Part shown: positions 7,883-17,458 of the stretch, piece by piece
Layout: each line of letters starts with the position of its first letter
Numbering within the stretch: the first letter of the stretch is position 1
Origin: JAFGBI01 sp964454025
GTDB taxonomy: Bacteria > Myxococcota_A > Polyangia > Polyangiales > Polyangiaceae
DNA: 64,000 nt
Assembly: GCA_964454025.1 (NCBI GenBank)
Contig: CAYVRP010000004.1
Coordinates: forward strand, 71,615 to 135,614
Direction: 5' to 3'
Notes under the pieces: model-generated
Databases searched by the model: none
What the model was told of the DNA's origin: nothing
Seen by the model: only the letters and a program-made list of their open reading frames with translations
Translations under genes and position numbers: made by a program

Positions 7883-9307
7883 ATGGGCCTGATGGGCCCG
7901 GCGACGCCGCGAGAGGTCTGGCTCTCCGAAGTCGCGCGGAGCGCGCCCGCTCATGGGCGACCGAGCCACCTCGCCACCCTCGAGTTCGGGCCTTCGCTGC
8001 GGGTCGAGCGCTTCGGCTTCGCGAACGGGCTCACCCTGTTGCTCTGCGAGGATCACTCGGCGCCGGTCGTCGCCTACCAGACCTGGTTCCGGGTTGGCTC
8101 CCGGGACGAGCGCCCGGGGAAGACCGGGCTCGCTCACCTCTTCGAGCACCTGATGTTCAACGAGAGCGAGGGCTGTCCGCAGGGCGAGTACGACCGCCAG
8201 CTCGAGGAGGCTGGCGCCGAGAACAACGCCTCGACCTGCCTCGACTGGACGCAGTACACGGTGGCGGCCCCCTCGGACCAGCTGGACCTCGTGGTGAGGC
8301 TGGAGGCCAACCGGCTGGGGCGCCTGGTGATCCGGGACGCGCAGGTCCAGTGCGAGAAGGACGTCGTCGCCAACGAGCGTCGCTTCCGCGTCGAGGACGA
8401 CGTCGAGGGGACGGTGATGGAGACGCTCTGGGCCACGGCGTTCCAGCGCCACCCGTACCGGTGGCCCACCATCGGCTGGATGGATGACATCCAGGGCTTC
8501 ACGACGGAGGACTGCCTCGCCTTCTATCGCGCCCACTACGCCCCGAACAACGCGACCGTGGTGGTCGTCGGCGACGTCACCGAGGCGCAGGTGGTGCGGC
8601 TTCTGGCGGAGGCCTACGGGGTGTTCCCGCCGGGGAAGCCGGTGCTCGAGGACATCTGGCCCGAGCCCCCGCAGCCCGCGGAGCGCCGAGTCGAGCTCCA
8701 GAAGCCCACGGCAACGGAGAAGCTCGCCGTCGGCTACCACGGCCCGGCGCTCGGCGACGCCGACCACGTGGCGGTGTCGGTCCTCCTGGAGGTCCTCTTC
8801 GGGGGCCGGGCCGGACGCTGCCACCAGGCCCTGGTGCGCGAGCGCGAGGTCGCCATCGAGGTCCGCGCCTCCGTGGGGCAGTTCCGCGATCCGGGGCTGA
8901 TCGAGATCTACGCCGCGGCCCGGCCGCACCGGCGTGCCGAGGAGGTCCTCGAGGCGCTCGACGCGGAGATCGATCGGGTCAGCGCCCTTCCGGGCACCGA
9001 GCCCGAGATCGAACGCGCCCGATCCCGCCTGGAGCTCGCCCTCGTGTCGAGCCTGGAGACGGTGGAGGGCAAGGCCACCACCCTCGGCTTCTTCGAGTCC
9101 GTGCTGGGCCAGCCCGCGCTGGCCTTCGAGCGACTCGTGGCGCTCCGGCGCGTCGACGCGAGCGCCCTCCGACGGGCAGCGCGGCGCTATCTGGCCCGCG
9201 ATCGGCGCAGCGTCATCCTGGTACGCGCGGCGACCGGGGCGGCCCCTCAGTGCGGCGAAGAGGGCGTCGAGACGAGCCCCCCCCAGAACGACGGGAGCGG
9301 CGAGTGA
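7883..9307 (+). CDS. M16 zinc peptidase, catalytic subunit
   Basis: An insulinase/processing-protease family peptidase of 474 residues. The inverted zinc motif HLFEH is at residues 85-89, with the third ligand Glu165 in VVANERR, 76 residues beyond the motif's second His, as in M16B proteins. The later arginine- and tyrosine-containing substrate loop of the second half is also discernible. There is no convincing signal peptide, so a cytoplasmic role is possible, although many bacterial M16 proteins act in the periplasm. It is coupled to the next gene, which lacks the zinc motif, so the pair probably forms a heterodimer. Confidence 0.88.
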   Translation: MGLMGPATPREVWLSEVARSAPAHGRPSHLATLEFGPSLRVERFGFANGLTLLLCEDHSAPVVAYQTWFRVGSRDERPGKTGLAHLFEHLMFNESEGCPQGEYDRQLEEAGAENNASTCLDWTQYTVAAPSDQLDLVVRLEANRLGRLVIRDAQVQCEKDVVANERRFRVEDDVEGTVMETLWATAFQRHPYRWPTIGWMDDIQGFTTEDCLAFYRAHYAPNNATVVVVGDVTEAQVVRLLAEAYGVFPPGKPVLEDIWPEPPQPAERRVELQKPTATEKLAVGYHGPALGDADHVAVSVLLEVLFGGRAGRCHQALVREREVAIEVRASVGQFRDPGLIEIYAAARPHRRAEEVLEALDAEIDRVSALPGTEPEIERARSRLELALVSSLETVEGKATTLGFFESVLGQPALAFERLVALRRVDASALRRAARRYLARDRRSVILVRAATGAAPQCGEEGVETSPPQNDGSGE

Positions 9308-10617
9308 CCACCCCCGAGAGCCTGTCCCCGCCCGGCACCCGGGTGCTCGTCGAGTCGAGTCGTGCGCTGCCGCTCATCGCCGTCACCGTCGCTCTGCGCG
9401 CCGGGGCCTCCACCGACCCGGCCGATCACGCCGGGTGCGCGCGGTTCACCGCGCGGCTGATGCGTCGGACGGCGGGCGGGCGCGATCCCTTCGACCTCGA
9501 CACGCACATCGATCGGCTGGGCGGAGCGCTGGGCGTGGAGGCGTCCCACAGCTTCATCGCGTTTCAGGGGGTCGTGCTGAGCCGCTCCTTCCCGCGCTTC
9601 GTCGACCTCCTCGCCGACGTCCTGGCCCGACCGGACCTGACCGGCGATGAGTTCGAGCGACTTCGACGCGAGAGCGCGAGTGAGCTCCTGGAGGCGCTCG
9701 ACGACGATCGCACCGTAGCCCAGCGCTGGTTCCGTAGTCGCCTCTTCCCGACCGACCCCTACGGCTGCCCCGTATCGGGGACCCCGAGGTCTCTCGCGCG
9801 CCTGTCGCACGAGTCGGCGATCCGCTTTCATCGCGTGCAGGTGGTGGCCGAGAACGTCGTGGTGGCGCTGGCAGGCGACATCGACGAGGACCAGGCGCGC
9901 CGGGCCGCCGAGGCGCTCGTCGCGGGGCTCCCCCGGGGGAGGCGCTTCATCGATGACCTCCCCGATCCCCGCCCCCGCCGGGGGCGTCACCTGGTGCTCG
10001 TCGACAAGCCGGACCGCACCCAGACCCAGATCTTCCTCGGCTGCCTCGGGACGCGGGCGGACGACCCGGATCACACCGCGCTCCTGGTCGCCAACTCGGT
10101 CTTCGGTGGGACCTTCGGCGCCCGGCTCGCCCGCGCGATCCGCGTCGAGCGCGGGTGGTCCTACGGCGCCTACTCGACGCTGACCGTCGACCGACGTCGC
10201 CACGCGTTCAGTGTCTGGACCTTCCCTCGCGCCGAGGACGCGGCCGCCTGCGTCCGTCTCCAGCTGGAAATGCTGCAACGGTGGCGCGACGACGGCATCA
10301 CACAGGACGAGCTCGAGCGGGCGCAGCGCTATCTGGTCCGTTCCCACGTCTTCGCGATCGACACCCCCGCCAAGCGGGTCGGGCTGGCACTGGACGAGGA
10401 GCTCCACGGGCTCCTCCCCGGGTACTACGATCAGTACCGGGAGCGGGTTCGCGGCGTCTCCCGGGAGGAGGCGAACGCCGCGATCCGGCGCCGCATCGAT
10501 CTCGATGGTCTGCTCGTGGTCGTGCTCGGAACCGCCTCGGTCGTCGGCGGCCCGGTTCGCGACGCGATCGGGGACCTCCGGAGCTTCGAGACGGTGGCCT
10601 TCGACGACGACCCCTGA
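9304..10617 (+). CDS. M16 peptidase-like, non-catalytic partner subunit
   Basis: A 437-residue M16-family protein without HxxEH: the corresponding segment reads HAGCARFTARLMRR. It keeps the domain features of the inactive chains of M16B heterodimers, including the R-Y substrate-binding region (RVERGWSYGAYS). The GTG start at 9304 overlaps the stop codon of the catalytic subunit (GTGA), which implies translational coupling and equal amounts. By analogy with mitochondrial processing peptidase, this chain would complete the substrate chamber. An upstream in-frame start at 9250 is possible but would overlap much more. Confidence 0.85.
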   Translation: MTTPESLSPPGTRVLVESSRALPLIAVTVALRAGASTDPADHAGCARFTARLMRRTAGGRDPFDLDTHIDRLGGALGVEASHSFIAFQGVVLSRSFPRFVDLLADVLARPDLTGDEFERLRRESASELLEALDDDRTVAQRWFRSRLFPTDPYGCPVSGTPRSLARLSHESAIRFHRVQVVAENVVVALAGDIDEDQARRAAEALVAGLPRGRRFIDDLPDPRPRRGRHLVLVDKPDRTQTQIFLGCLGTRADDPDHTALLVANSVFGGTFGARLARAIRVERGWSYGAYSTLTVDRRRHAFSVWTFPRAEDAAACVRLQLEMLQRWRDDGITQDELERAQRYLVRSHVFAIDTPAKRVGLALDEELHGLLPGYYDQYRERVRGVSREEANAAIRRRIDLDGLLVVVLGTASVVGGPVRDAIGDLRSFETVAFDDDP

Positions 10618-10675
10618 AGCGGGACCGCCGGCCCGCGGCCGGGGCGGGCACCCCGCGCCCGCCGCCGGGCCACCG

Positions 10676-11347
10676 TCAGAGGTTCAGATACCCGAGGATC
10701 CCAGCAGTGAGGAACCCGAAGCTGTACATGTGCAGGTCGCTGTCCCCCCGCCCGGGCGGGTCCCACTCCCCGACCAACCCCAGGTCCAACGCCGGCCCGA
10801 CCGTGAAGGCGAAGCCGTCGGCGGGTGAGAGCACGAAGGCCGCCTCGACGTCGAGCGCGAGCACGGATATGTCCGTGTCGCCCCCCCGCCCCGAGGTCAG
10901 CCCGCCCTCGAGGGAGTAGTAGGTGACGCCCCCGCGCGGCCAGATCCCGGCCCAGTCGTTGAACATCCACGCGCCGCCGACCCGCGGCGCGAAGAGAAAC
11001 GCGCTGTCGTCGAAGTCGTCGTCTCCGTCGTGCCAGCTCCCGCTAGCGTAGCCGATGCTCCCGCCGACGCTCAGATGATCGATGATGAAGTAGTCGACGC
11101 TGAACCGCGGTACGGTGTAGGGCGTCATGGCGTTCGCCTGCCAGAAGAGCCCGATCTCGGTCCCGTCCACGTCCAGCTCGGCGCCGAGATCCGGTTCGGG
11201 CTCGACCTCGACGTGCGTGCGGTAGAAGCCGAAGAGCCGATCACCGGCGAAGGAGAGCGTTCCCCGATCGGCGAATTCTTGAGCCGAGGCCGCCCCGGCG
11301 AGGAACACCGACGTCGAAGCGATGGCGACTGCGATGACTCTGTGCAT
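10676..11347 (-). CDS. Outer-membrane beta-barrel protein
   Basis: A 223-residue precursor with a clear signal peptide (MHRVIAVAIASTSVFLAG, then AASAQEF). The mature protein alternates hydrophobic and polar residues, with repeated strand-like segments (VGGAWMFNDWAGIWPRGG, HMYSFGFLTAGILGYLNL) and ends near a hydrophobic C-terminus, as expected for an 8- to 10-stranded barrel. GGGAGA stands just before the ATG. It is convergent with the M16 pair. The biological role is unknown; an OmpW/OmpA-like small porin is the broad class. Confidence 0.8.
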   Translation of the reverse strand: MHRVIAVAIASTSVFLAGAASAQEFADRGTLSFAGDRLFGFYRTHVEVEPEPDLGAELDVDGTEIGLFWQANAMTPYTVPRFSVDYFIIDHLSVGGSIGYASGSWHDGDDDFDDSAFLFAPRVGGAWMFNDWAGIWPRGGVTYYSLEGGLTSGRGGDTDISVLALDVEAAFVLSPADGFAFTVGPALDLGLVGEWDPPGRGDSDLHMYSFGFLTAGILGYLNL

Positions 11348-11408
11348 GTCTCCCTCTGGACTGTTGGATCCGAGCCCGACGGACACCGTCCGCGAGCCAG
11401 AACGGACT

Positions 11409-13142
11409 TCAGCAGAGGCCCAGGCGTTCTGCAACCGCACCCGAGACTGCGTCGGCAACGCTGGCAAGCCCATCCTCCAGCGCCGCGACGTCTGCGCCGC
11501 GGGTGACCTCGCGGCAGAGCTCCGTGTAGATCTTCAGCTTGGGTTCCGTGCCGCTCGGGCGAACGAGCACCCGCCCGCCCCCTTCGAGCGAGAGCTCGAC
11601 CAGGTTGGCCGCCCCGAGCCACGGCGGTCGCGCGGCCGCGCCCACGGCGAGATCGCGCAGTCCGACGACGCGCTGGCCACCGACCCGCGCCGGGGGATCA
11701 CCGCGCAGCCGGCCCATCGCCGCCGAGATGGCCGCTGCACCCGCGAGCCCCGACCGGACGATCGAGCGCGGACGGCTGACCCACAGACCGTGCCGGACAG
11801 CGAGCTCGTCAAGGCGGTCGCGGACGGGCTTCCCCTCCGCGCGACAGAGAGCGGTGAGGTCCGCGAAGAGCACGGCCGCGCTGATGCCATCCTTGTCACG
11901 GACGATCGGGACCGCGTACCCCAGCGCCTCCTCGTAGCCGAACACGAAGCGCACGCCCCCCTGCCGTTCCAGGGCCAGCCCCGCGTTGCAAATCCATTTG
12001 AAGCCGGTCAGCGTCCGCTCCAGGCGGGCGCCATGATCGTCGACCAGCCGCTCCAACATGGAGCTTGACACGATCGTGGACACGACCAGGGGCGGTGGGG
12101 TTCGGCTGGCGCGCGCGAGGATATGATCGGCGAGCAGGATCCCCACTTGATCCCCGGTGAGCTGGACGAAGCCACCGCCCGGCCTCGGGACGCAAACCGC
12201 GAGGCGGTCGGCGTCCGGGTCGTTGGCGAGCACGAGATCTGCCCCCAGGGCGGTGGCCCGTCGCACCGCGAGCTCGAGCACCCCCGGCTCCTCGGGGTTG
12301 GGCCGCGGGACGGTAGGGAAGCGCCCGTCGGGGGCGGCCTGCTCCGGGAGCACGTCCACCGCCGCGTAGCCCGCGCGCCGCAGCGCGCGCTCGACGAACC
12401 GCGCCCCGACCCCGTGGAGCGGCGTGTAGACGATGCGTAGATCGCGCGCGCCCGCAGCGCCGCCCCGCACCAGATCGAGCTCGGCCAGGTACCGCTCGAA
12501 GAGCGCCTCGGACACGGGCTCCGCGCCCGGGTCCGACCCCAGCTCGATGGCGTCCCGGCGAGGCACCGCGCGGGCCGAACCGACCGCGGCGATCCGCCGC
12601 GCCACCTCCTCGTCGGCGGGGGGGCCGAGCTGCGCCGCGTTCTCGGCGTAGACCTTGATCCCGTTGTACTCGGCCGGGTTGTGGCTCGCGGTGACGACCA
12701 CGGCGGCCACCGCGCCGAGCTGCTTGGCGGCGTAGGCGACCAGCGGGGTCGGCACCGCTCGCTCGAAGTAGCGGACCCGGAGCCCGGCCGCGACGAGCAC
12801 ACCCACCACCACCTCGGCGAAGACGGGGCTCGAGAGTCGCGCGTCGTGACCCACGACCACCGGCAGCGCGCGAGCGTCGGGGACCCGGTCCCGCAGGTGC
12901 TCCGCCAGCCCGCGCGCGACGCGCGTCACGACCGCCTGGTTCATCCGGTTCGGTCCCGCCCCGACCACCCCGCGCAGACCAGCCGTCCCGAACTCGAGCG
13001 TGGCGCCCAGGCGTTCGGCCAGCGCGTCCAGGTCCCTGGCGACCACCAGCGCGGCGAGCTCCTCCCGCGTGGCCGGGTCTGGATCCTGATCGATCCAGGC
13101 TTCCGCGACGGACACCCAGTCGTGGCGGCCAGGTTCGGACAT
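11409..13142 (-). CDS. Alpha-D-phosphohexomutase (PGM2-like phosphoglucomutase)
   Basis: Interconverts sugar 1- and 6-phosphates through a phosphoserine. The 577-residue protein has the FGTAGLRG entry motif, the active-site serine loop TASHNPAEYNGIKVY, the metal loop DPDADRLAV, the sugar loop GYEEALGY and the phosphate-binding loop RPSGTEPKLKIY. The FGTAGLRG form and the length near 580 residues indicate the PGM2/phosphopentomutase-like branch rather than short phosphomannomutases. The start at 13142 was chosen over an in-frame extension because family homology begins there. Likely role is supplying glucose-1-phosphate or pentose phosphates; substrate specificity is not readable. Confidence 0.92.
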   Translation of the reverse strand: MSEPGRHDWVSVAEAWIDQDPDPATREELAALVVARDLDALAERLGATLEFGTAGLRGVVGAGPNRMNQAVVTRVARGLAEHLRDRVPDARALPVVVGHDARLSSPVFAEVVVGVLVAAGLRVRYFERAVPTPLVAYAAKQLGAVAAVVVTASHNPAEYNGIKVYAENAAQLGPPADEEVARRIAAVGSARAVPRRDAIELGSDPGAEPVSEALFERYLAELDLVRGGAAGARDLRIVYTPLHGVGARFVERALRRAGYAAVDVLPEQAAPDGRFPTVPRPNPEEPGVLELAVRRATALGADLVLANDPDADRLAVCVPRPGGGFVQLTGDQVGILLADHILARASRTPPPLVVSTIVSSSMLERLVDDHGARLERTLTGFKWICNAGLALERQGGVRFVFGYEEALGYAVPIVRDKDGISAAVLFADLTALCRAEGKPVRDRLDELAVRHGLWVSRPRSIVRSGLAGAAAISAAMGRLRGDPPARVGGQRVVGLRDLAVGAAARPPWLGAANLVELSLEGGGRVLVRPSGTEPKLKIYTELCREVTRGADVAALEDGLASVADAVSGAVAERLGLC

Positions 13143-13287
13143 CCGGCGTCCTATTAGTCTCGCCCTCGCACGGGCGCCAGCGGTCGGTGGGCTAGCCCCC
13201 GCGCGCCGGATCGCACCGCCGACCGCCGGGGACGCCCGGGAGAGGGAACGGCCCGTCACGCAGGCGCCGGCGAGGTCGAGCCGCCGA

Positions 13288-14502
13288 TCACCCTCGCGCT
13301 CCGGGCGGCGAGAGAGGCCGCGCGGGGCCCGTGCCCCCCCGAAACGCAAGCTGACCGCAGGCGCCGGCGACGTCGTCCCCGCGACGAATTCGCAGGAAGG
13401 CGCTGTAGCCCGCCCGCACCAGCACCTCCCGAAACGCCTCGACCCGCTCGGGCGGCGAGGCCACGAATGGCACCCCCGGGACGACGTTCAGCGGAATGAG
13501 GTTGACCTTGACGCGGAGCCCTCGCATGACGCGCGCCAGTTCCCGAGCCTGAGCCGGTTCGTCGTTGATCCCGGCGATCAGGGCGTACTCGATCGTGATC
13601 CTTCGCCGGCGCGGCAGCGGGTAGGCCCGAAGCGCCGCGACGAGCGCGGCGATCGGGTACTTCCGATTCAGCGGGCCAAGCCGGTCGCGCGTGGCGTCGT
13701 CGGGGGCGTGCAGCGAGACGGCGAGCCCGAGCTTGCCGCCGAAGTCTTCACCCCGGCGCCGAATCCCCGGCACCAGGCCGACGGTGCTGACGGTGATGCG
13801 CCGGGTGCCCAAGCCGAGCCCGTCGGGATGCATCAGCAACCGGAGCGCGCGCGCGGTGGCCTCATAGTGGTGCAGCGGCTCGCCCATTCCCATGAAGACC
13901 AGGTTCCTGAGCACCTCGCCGTCCTCGAGCTCGCGGCGAGCCGCGAGCACCTGATAGACGATCTCCGCGGGGTCGAGCCCGCGCCCGAGTCCGCCCCTGC
14001 CGCTCGCACAGAACGAACACCCCATGGCGCAGCCATACTGCGTCGACACGCACAGCGTGACCCGCCGCGCGGCGATCGTGCCGAGCTCGTGTTCTTCTTC
14101 TTCCTCCTCCTCGTCGGCGGCGGCGACGTCCGCGTCGGTGGCCTGCCCCCTCGGGTCCGCGCCCATCGGAATGAGGACGCACTCTACGCGCGCGCCGCCG
14201 TCGAGGGCGACCAGCAGCTTCCGCGTCCCATCACGTGAACGGTGAACGCCTTCGACGCGACCCGGCTCGAGGGACCCGTCCTCGGCGAGCGCGTCACGCA
14301 GCGGACGCCCGAGGTCGGTCATGGCGGCCGGGTCGAAAATCCCCCGGGCGTGGAGCCACCGGAAAACCTGACGGCCGCGGTAGCGAGGCTCGCCGCGAGC
14401 CGCGAGCACGGCCGCCCACTCGGCGGGCAGGCGCGACAGCGCCGACATCCCGGCCGCTCCCGCCGTGAGCGTCGCCCGCGCCGCCGGCGGAGCGCTGGTC
14501 AT
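13288..14502 (-). CDS. rlmN: 23S rRNA (A2503-C2)/tRNA (A37-C2) methyltransferase RlmN
   Basis: A radical-SAM enzyme that methylates C2 of an adenosine in 23S rRNA and tRNA. Cys158, Cys162 and Cys165 (GCAMGCSFC) bind the iron-sulfur cluster. Cys151 (TLCVSTQ) and Cys382 (DDVAGACGQL) are the two further conserved cysteines. The motif GMGEPLHHYEATARAL is typical. An unusual feature is an insertion at about residues 116-141, rich in Asp and with a run of seven Glu, between the N-terminal helix-hairpin part and the radical domain. The stop/start overlap with mazG (4 bases) indicates one operon. Confidence 0.95.
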   Translation of the reverse strand: MTSAPPAARATLTAGAAGMSALSRLPAEWAAVLAARGEPRYRGRQVFRWLHARGIFDPAAMTDLGRPLRDALAEDGSLEPGRVEGVHRSRDGTRKLLVALDGGARVECVLIPMGADPRGQATDADVAAADEEEEEEEHELGTIAARRVTLCVSTQYGCAMGCSFCASGRGGLGRGLDPAEIVYQVLAARRELEDGEVLRNLVFMGMGEPLHHYEATARALRLLMHPDGLGLGTRRITVSTVGLVPGIRRRGEDFGGKLGLAVSLHAPDDATRDRLGPLNRKYPIAALVAALRAYPLPRRRRITIEYALIAGINDEPAQARELARVMRGLRVKVNLIPLNVVPGVPFVASPPERVEAFREVLVRAGYSAFLRIRRGDDVAGACGQLAFRGGTGPARPLSPPGARG

Positions 14503-15338
14503 CGGCGCTTGGCCTCCTCCCAGTAGCCGTCGAGCTCGCTCAAAGGCAGCGCGCGGCTGGCCGCGCCGTCGTCGCCCCGCGGCCAGTCCCCGTGCCGTTC
14601 CCGCACCCGGGCCTCCACATGGGCGAAGCGTTCGGCGAACTTGTCAGCCGTCCCGCGCAGCGCGCGCTCCGGGTCTAGTCCCAGGTGCCGGGCCAGGTTG
14701 ACCAGCGCGAACAGCACGTCCCCGAGCTCCTGCTCGCTGGACTCCTGCGACCCGCTCGCGATCGCGGCGTCGAGCTCGCCGAGCTCCTCCGCGACCTTCT
14801 CGCGTGAGCCGCGCCCGTCGGGCCAGTCGAAGCCCACTCGCGCAGCTCTCTCGCTGAGGCGCCGAGCCCGCTCCAGGGCCGGGAGAGAGCGGGGTACGCC
14901 CTCGAGCAGCCCCCGCGGTCCCCGCTCGGTGGCCTTGATCGCCTGCCAGTTGGCGACGACCTCGTCGGCACCCTCGACGGCGAGGTCGCCGAAGACATGG
15001 GGGTGCCGCCGCACCAGCTTCTCGCAGATCCCCCGGATCACGTCATCGGGTCCGAAAGCGCCCGCGCGCCGGGCGAGCTCGGCCTGGAAGACGATCTGCA
15101 GCAGCAGATCCCCGAGCTCCTCGCACAGGTGGACGAGATCGCCCTCGTCGATCGCGTCGATGACCTCGCAAGCCTCCTCCAGGACGTAGGGACGCAGGCT
15201 CGCCAGCGTCTGTGCGCGATCCCACGGGCAGCCGTCCTCGGCCAGCAGCCGCCTCATGAGCGCCACCAGCCGCTCCAGGGACCGGCCCGACTGTGCCTCC
15301 AGGGGCGTGCGGGACGGGAGGTCGAAGGGACGGGGCAT
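14499..15338 (-). CDS. mazG: Nucleoside triphosphate pyrophosphohydrolase MazG
   Basis: Hydrolyses (d)NTPs to monophosphates and pyrophosphate, cleaning the nucleotide pool. The 279-residue protein carries two MazG domains. The first has CPWDRAQTLASLRPYVLEEA with the metal-binding EExxE pattern (LEEACEVIDAI, then CEELGDLLLQIVFQ). The second has EELGELDAAI and EQELGDVLFALVNLARHLG. Start 15338 gives the conserved N-terminus; an upstream extension looks non-coding. It ends overlapping the start of rlmN by four bases, so the two housekeeping enzymes are coupled. Confidence 0.95.
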   Translation of the reverse strand: MPRPFDLPSRTPLEAQSGRSLERLVALMRRLLAEDGCPWDRAQTLASLRPYVLEEACEVIDAIDEGDLVHLCEELGDLLLQIVFQAELARRAGAFGPDDVIRGICEKLVRRHPHVFGDLAVEGADEVVANWQAIKATERGPRGLLEGVPRSLPALERARRLSERAARVGFDWPDGRGSREKVAEELGELDAAIASGSQESSEQELGDVLFALVNLARHLGLDPERALRGTADKFAERFAHVEARVRERHGDWPRGDDGAASRALPLSELDGYWEEAKRR

Positions 15339-15435
15339 GGTTACGGCTCGTGTGGCGCCACGCGGCTCGAGATCCGCGGCGAGGATGGGCCCGCCGCTCG
15401 CCGCGGGCGCTCCGTACCACAACGGCGCGCGGACG

Positions 15436-16359
15436 CTAGAGCGCCGTCGCGAGGCGTCCGCTCAAACCGGCGACGGTCACCGCGGCGCGCGCGTCAACCG
15501 CCGTGCGGAGCACGCGCGCCAGGGCCAGACCGCGACCGTACGCCTCGCTCACGGCGCTCGTGGTCACCGCGCCGATCGCGGACCCGTCCTCCGCCAGGCG
15601 AACCTCCGCCCCGACGGGCGGGGCCTCCGGACCATCGAACACCACCAGCGCAACCCGCCGCCGCACCTTGCCGCGCTGGTCTGTCATGCACACCACCTCC
15701 TGCCCCACGTAGCAGCCCTTGGTCCAGCAGACGGCGCGGTGGTCCAGTGCCGCCTGGTGCGGATTGTCGTCGGGGCCATAGTCCACGCCGAACTCCGGCC
15801 AGGCCTGCTCCAGCCGCAGACGCACGTACTCCCCCCCTCGGGCCACGACGACGCCCTCGCCCGCGCCCGTCAGTACCTCCAGTGCCCGCTCCACCTCCCC
15901 CCGGGGCACCACGAGCGCGCCACCGCCGACGCCGAGCCAGTCGATCTCCGCCGCGACGGCCCCCGACAGGCGTGGCGCCGCCGCTCGCACCAGCTCCGCC
16001 GCCCGCGGTCCGTGCGCCGAGATCCAGGCGTACGCCCCCGAAACCTCGAGGATCTCCGCGTCTTCCATGACCAGCATCCGGTCCAGTGACTCGCGCAGGG
16101 CCGGCGCCGTGCCCCGCGCGACCGCGACCAGCGCGCGATCTGCGGCGGCGATGACGGAGACGTCGGTGAGGATCTTGCCCTGCCGATTGAGCAGCAGGCC
16201 GTACCTCCCGGCGCCGACACCGAGGCGGCCCACGTCACAGGTCAGGATCGCGTCGAGCCATCGGAGGCGGTCGGGTCCGCGCACCTCCAGCGTCCCGCGG
16301 TCGGACCAGTCCACGAGCAGCGTCGAACCCGACCCCCTCGACACCGGATCACTCGTCAT
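15436..16359 (-). CDS. ygfZ: Folate-binding iron-sulfur repair protein YgfZ/GcvT-like
   Basis: A tetrahydrofolate-binding protein of the YgfZ family that supports iron-sulfur cluster enzymes. The hallmark KGCYVGQE is at residues 214-221, and the N-terminal GcvT-like domain and C-terminal barrel region are present. Its 307-residue length is normal. The ATG follows the stop codon of the PDZ lipoprotein without a gap, so both are in one transcript. It is probably cytoplasmic. No deviation from the family is seen. Confidence 0.93.
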   Translation of the reverse strand: MTSDPVSRGSGSTLLVDWSDRGTLEVRGPDRLRWLDAILTCDVGRLGVGAGRYGLLLNRQGKILTDVSVIAAADRALVAVARGTAPALRESLDRMLVMEDAEILEVSGAYAWISAHGPRAAELVRAAAPRLSGAVAAEIDWLGVGGGALVVPRGEVERALEVLTGAGEGVVVARGGEYVRLRLEQAWPEFGVDYGPDDNPHQAALDHRAVCWTKGCYVGQEVVCMTDQRGKVRRRVALVVFDGPEAPPVGAEVRLAEDGSAIGAVTTSAVSEAYGRGLALARVLRTAVDARAAVTVAGLSGRLATAL

Positions 16360-17274
16360 TCAGCCGCCCTGGGCCTCCGGCTTCCGCACCGGGTAGATGG
16401 GGCCCTCACGGACCTTCACGGTGCGGGTGGCGCCATCCGCCTCGAGCACGGTCAGGCTGATCCCCGTCCGGAGGTTCGCGTTGACGAGCGAGCGCGCCTC
16501 TCCCTCCACCATGTCTCGGACCAGCTTGCCCTGAATGGCGACGATCCGAGCTCCCGGCACGAGCCCCGCGCGGGACGCCGGCGACTCCGGCTCCACCCGC
16601 GTGACCACGACCTCTCCGAAGTGGACCTCGAACGCCGCCCCGACGCCCCAGACCGCGTGAGCAGGTTCGACGACGAGCGCGACCGTCCCCCCGCTGTCGC
16701 ACAGGACCTCGCGACCATCGGTGAAGGCGTCCGCGTCGATACCCGTGATCTCGACCATGCAGATGGGGCGGTGCTGGACCGGATTGCTATCGTACAGCTC
16801 GATGCGAAGCTCTGCCCGGGGGCCGACCCGGAAGTTGCCACCCGGGCTTCCGGGCCAGGTCGGCGCGAGCGTGTCCGCCTGCGGACGGGTGCGAAAGATC
16901 TCGCGACCGTCGAGGAAGACGATGGCGAAGGGATCGGGCGCCTTGCCGCCGACCTCGTCCCAGGCGCGCCCATCTCGCGTCCGCTTCGGGATCTTGGCGC
17001 TCCGCATCTGCAGGTAGAACAGGTCCTCCGGCGGCGCCGGGTCGAGTTCCCCACTCGTCGGCGGAACGTCCCGCACCGGCGTCGAGAAGGTCGGGTACGC
17101 GGTCGCGCAGCCCTGGACACCAGCGACCAAGAGCACCCATGCGCCCGCCCTGAGCAAGGCCGCGGCGGCGCGCCAGGACGCTCGCGCGCGAACGGTCGCC
17201 CCCGCGCCGGAGCGCCGTCGACCGGCCGCGACGAACGCCGCCGCCGCCTGGAGATCCGGGGAGAGGTCGCCCAT
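16360..17274 (-). CDS. Lipoprotein with C2-like and PDZ domains
   Basis: A 304-residue protein with a long basic N-terminal region, a hydrophobic stretch (WVLLVAG) and Cys56 in GVQGC as a probable lipidation site. The middle (about 90-200) is beta-rich, with FAIVFLDGREIFRTR and a LRIELYDSNP motif reminiscent of C2 domains. The C-terminal part is a PDZ domain (VVVTRVEPESPASRAGLVPG, then GARIVAIQGKLV). No protease domain is present, so it is probably a binding or scaffold lipoprotein of the envelope. It is directly upstream of ygfZ, but a functional link is not obvious. Confidence 0.75.
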   Translation of the reverse strand: MGDLSPDLQAAAAFVAAGRRRSGAGATVRARASWRAAAALLRAGAWVLLVAGVQGCATAYPTFSTPVRDVPPTSGELDPAPPEDLFYLQMRSAKIPKRTRDGRAWDEVGGKAPDPFAIVFLDGREIFRTRPQADTLAPTWPGSPGGNFRVGPRAELRIELYDSNPVQHRPICMVEITGIDADAFTDGREVLCDSGGTVALVVEPAHAVWGVGAAFEVHFGEVVVTRVEPESPASRAGLVPGARIVAIQGKLVRDMVEGEARSLVNANLRTGISLTVLEADGATRTVKVREGPIYPVRKPEAQGG

Positions 17275-17430
17275 GGTCTTCGCGCAGTTCTAGCGGATCC
17301 GTGCCCAGCCGTCAGCCGCCCGGGCAACGCGACGGTGCGGCCGCCGGGCCCCTGGACGGCGCCAGGCGATTGCCCCGTCGCGGCGCGCCGGCGGCCAGGA
17401 TCACGCCGCGTGAGCCGCTGCGGGTAGCGG

Positions 17431-17458
17431 TTGGCCGCCGCGCCGTGCGCAATATGCT
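17431..17458 (+). promoter_or_regulatory. Probable promoter of the amidotransferase-like gene
   Basis: TTGGCC (17431-17436) and TATGCT (17453-17458) are separated by 16 bases, each matching consensus in 4 of 6 positions. Transcription would start near 17465, leaving a leader of about 64 bases before the ATG at 17529. Confidence 0.4.
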
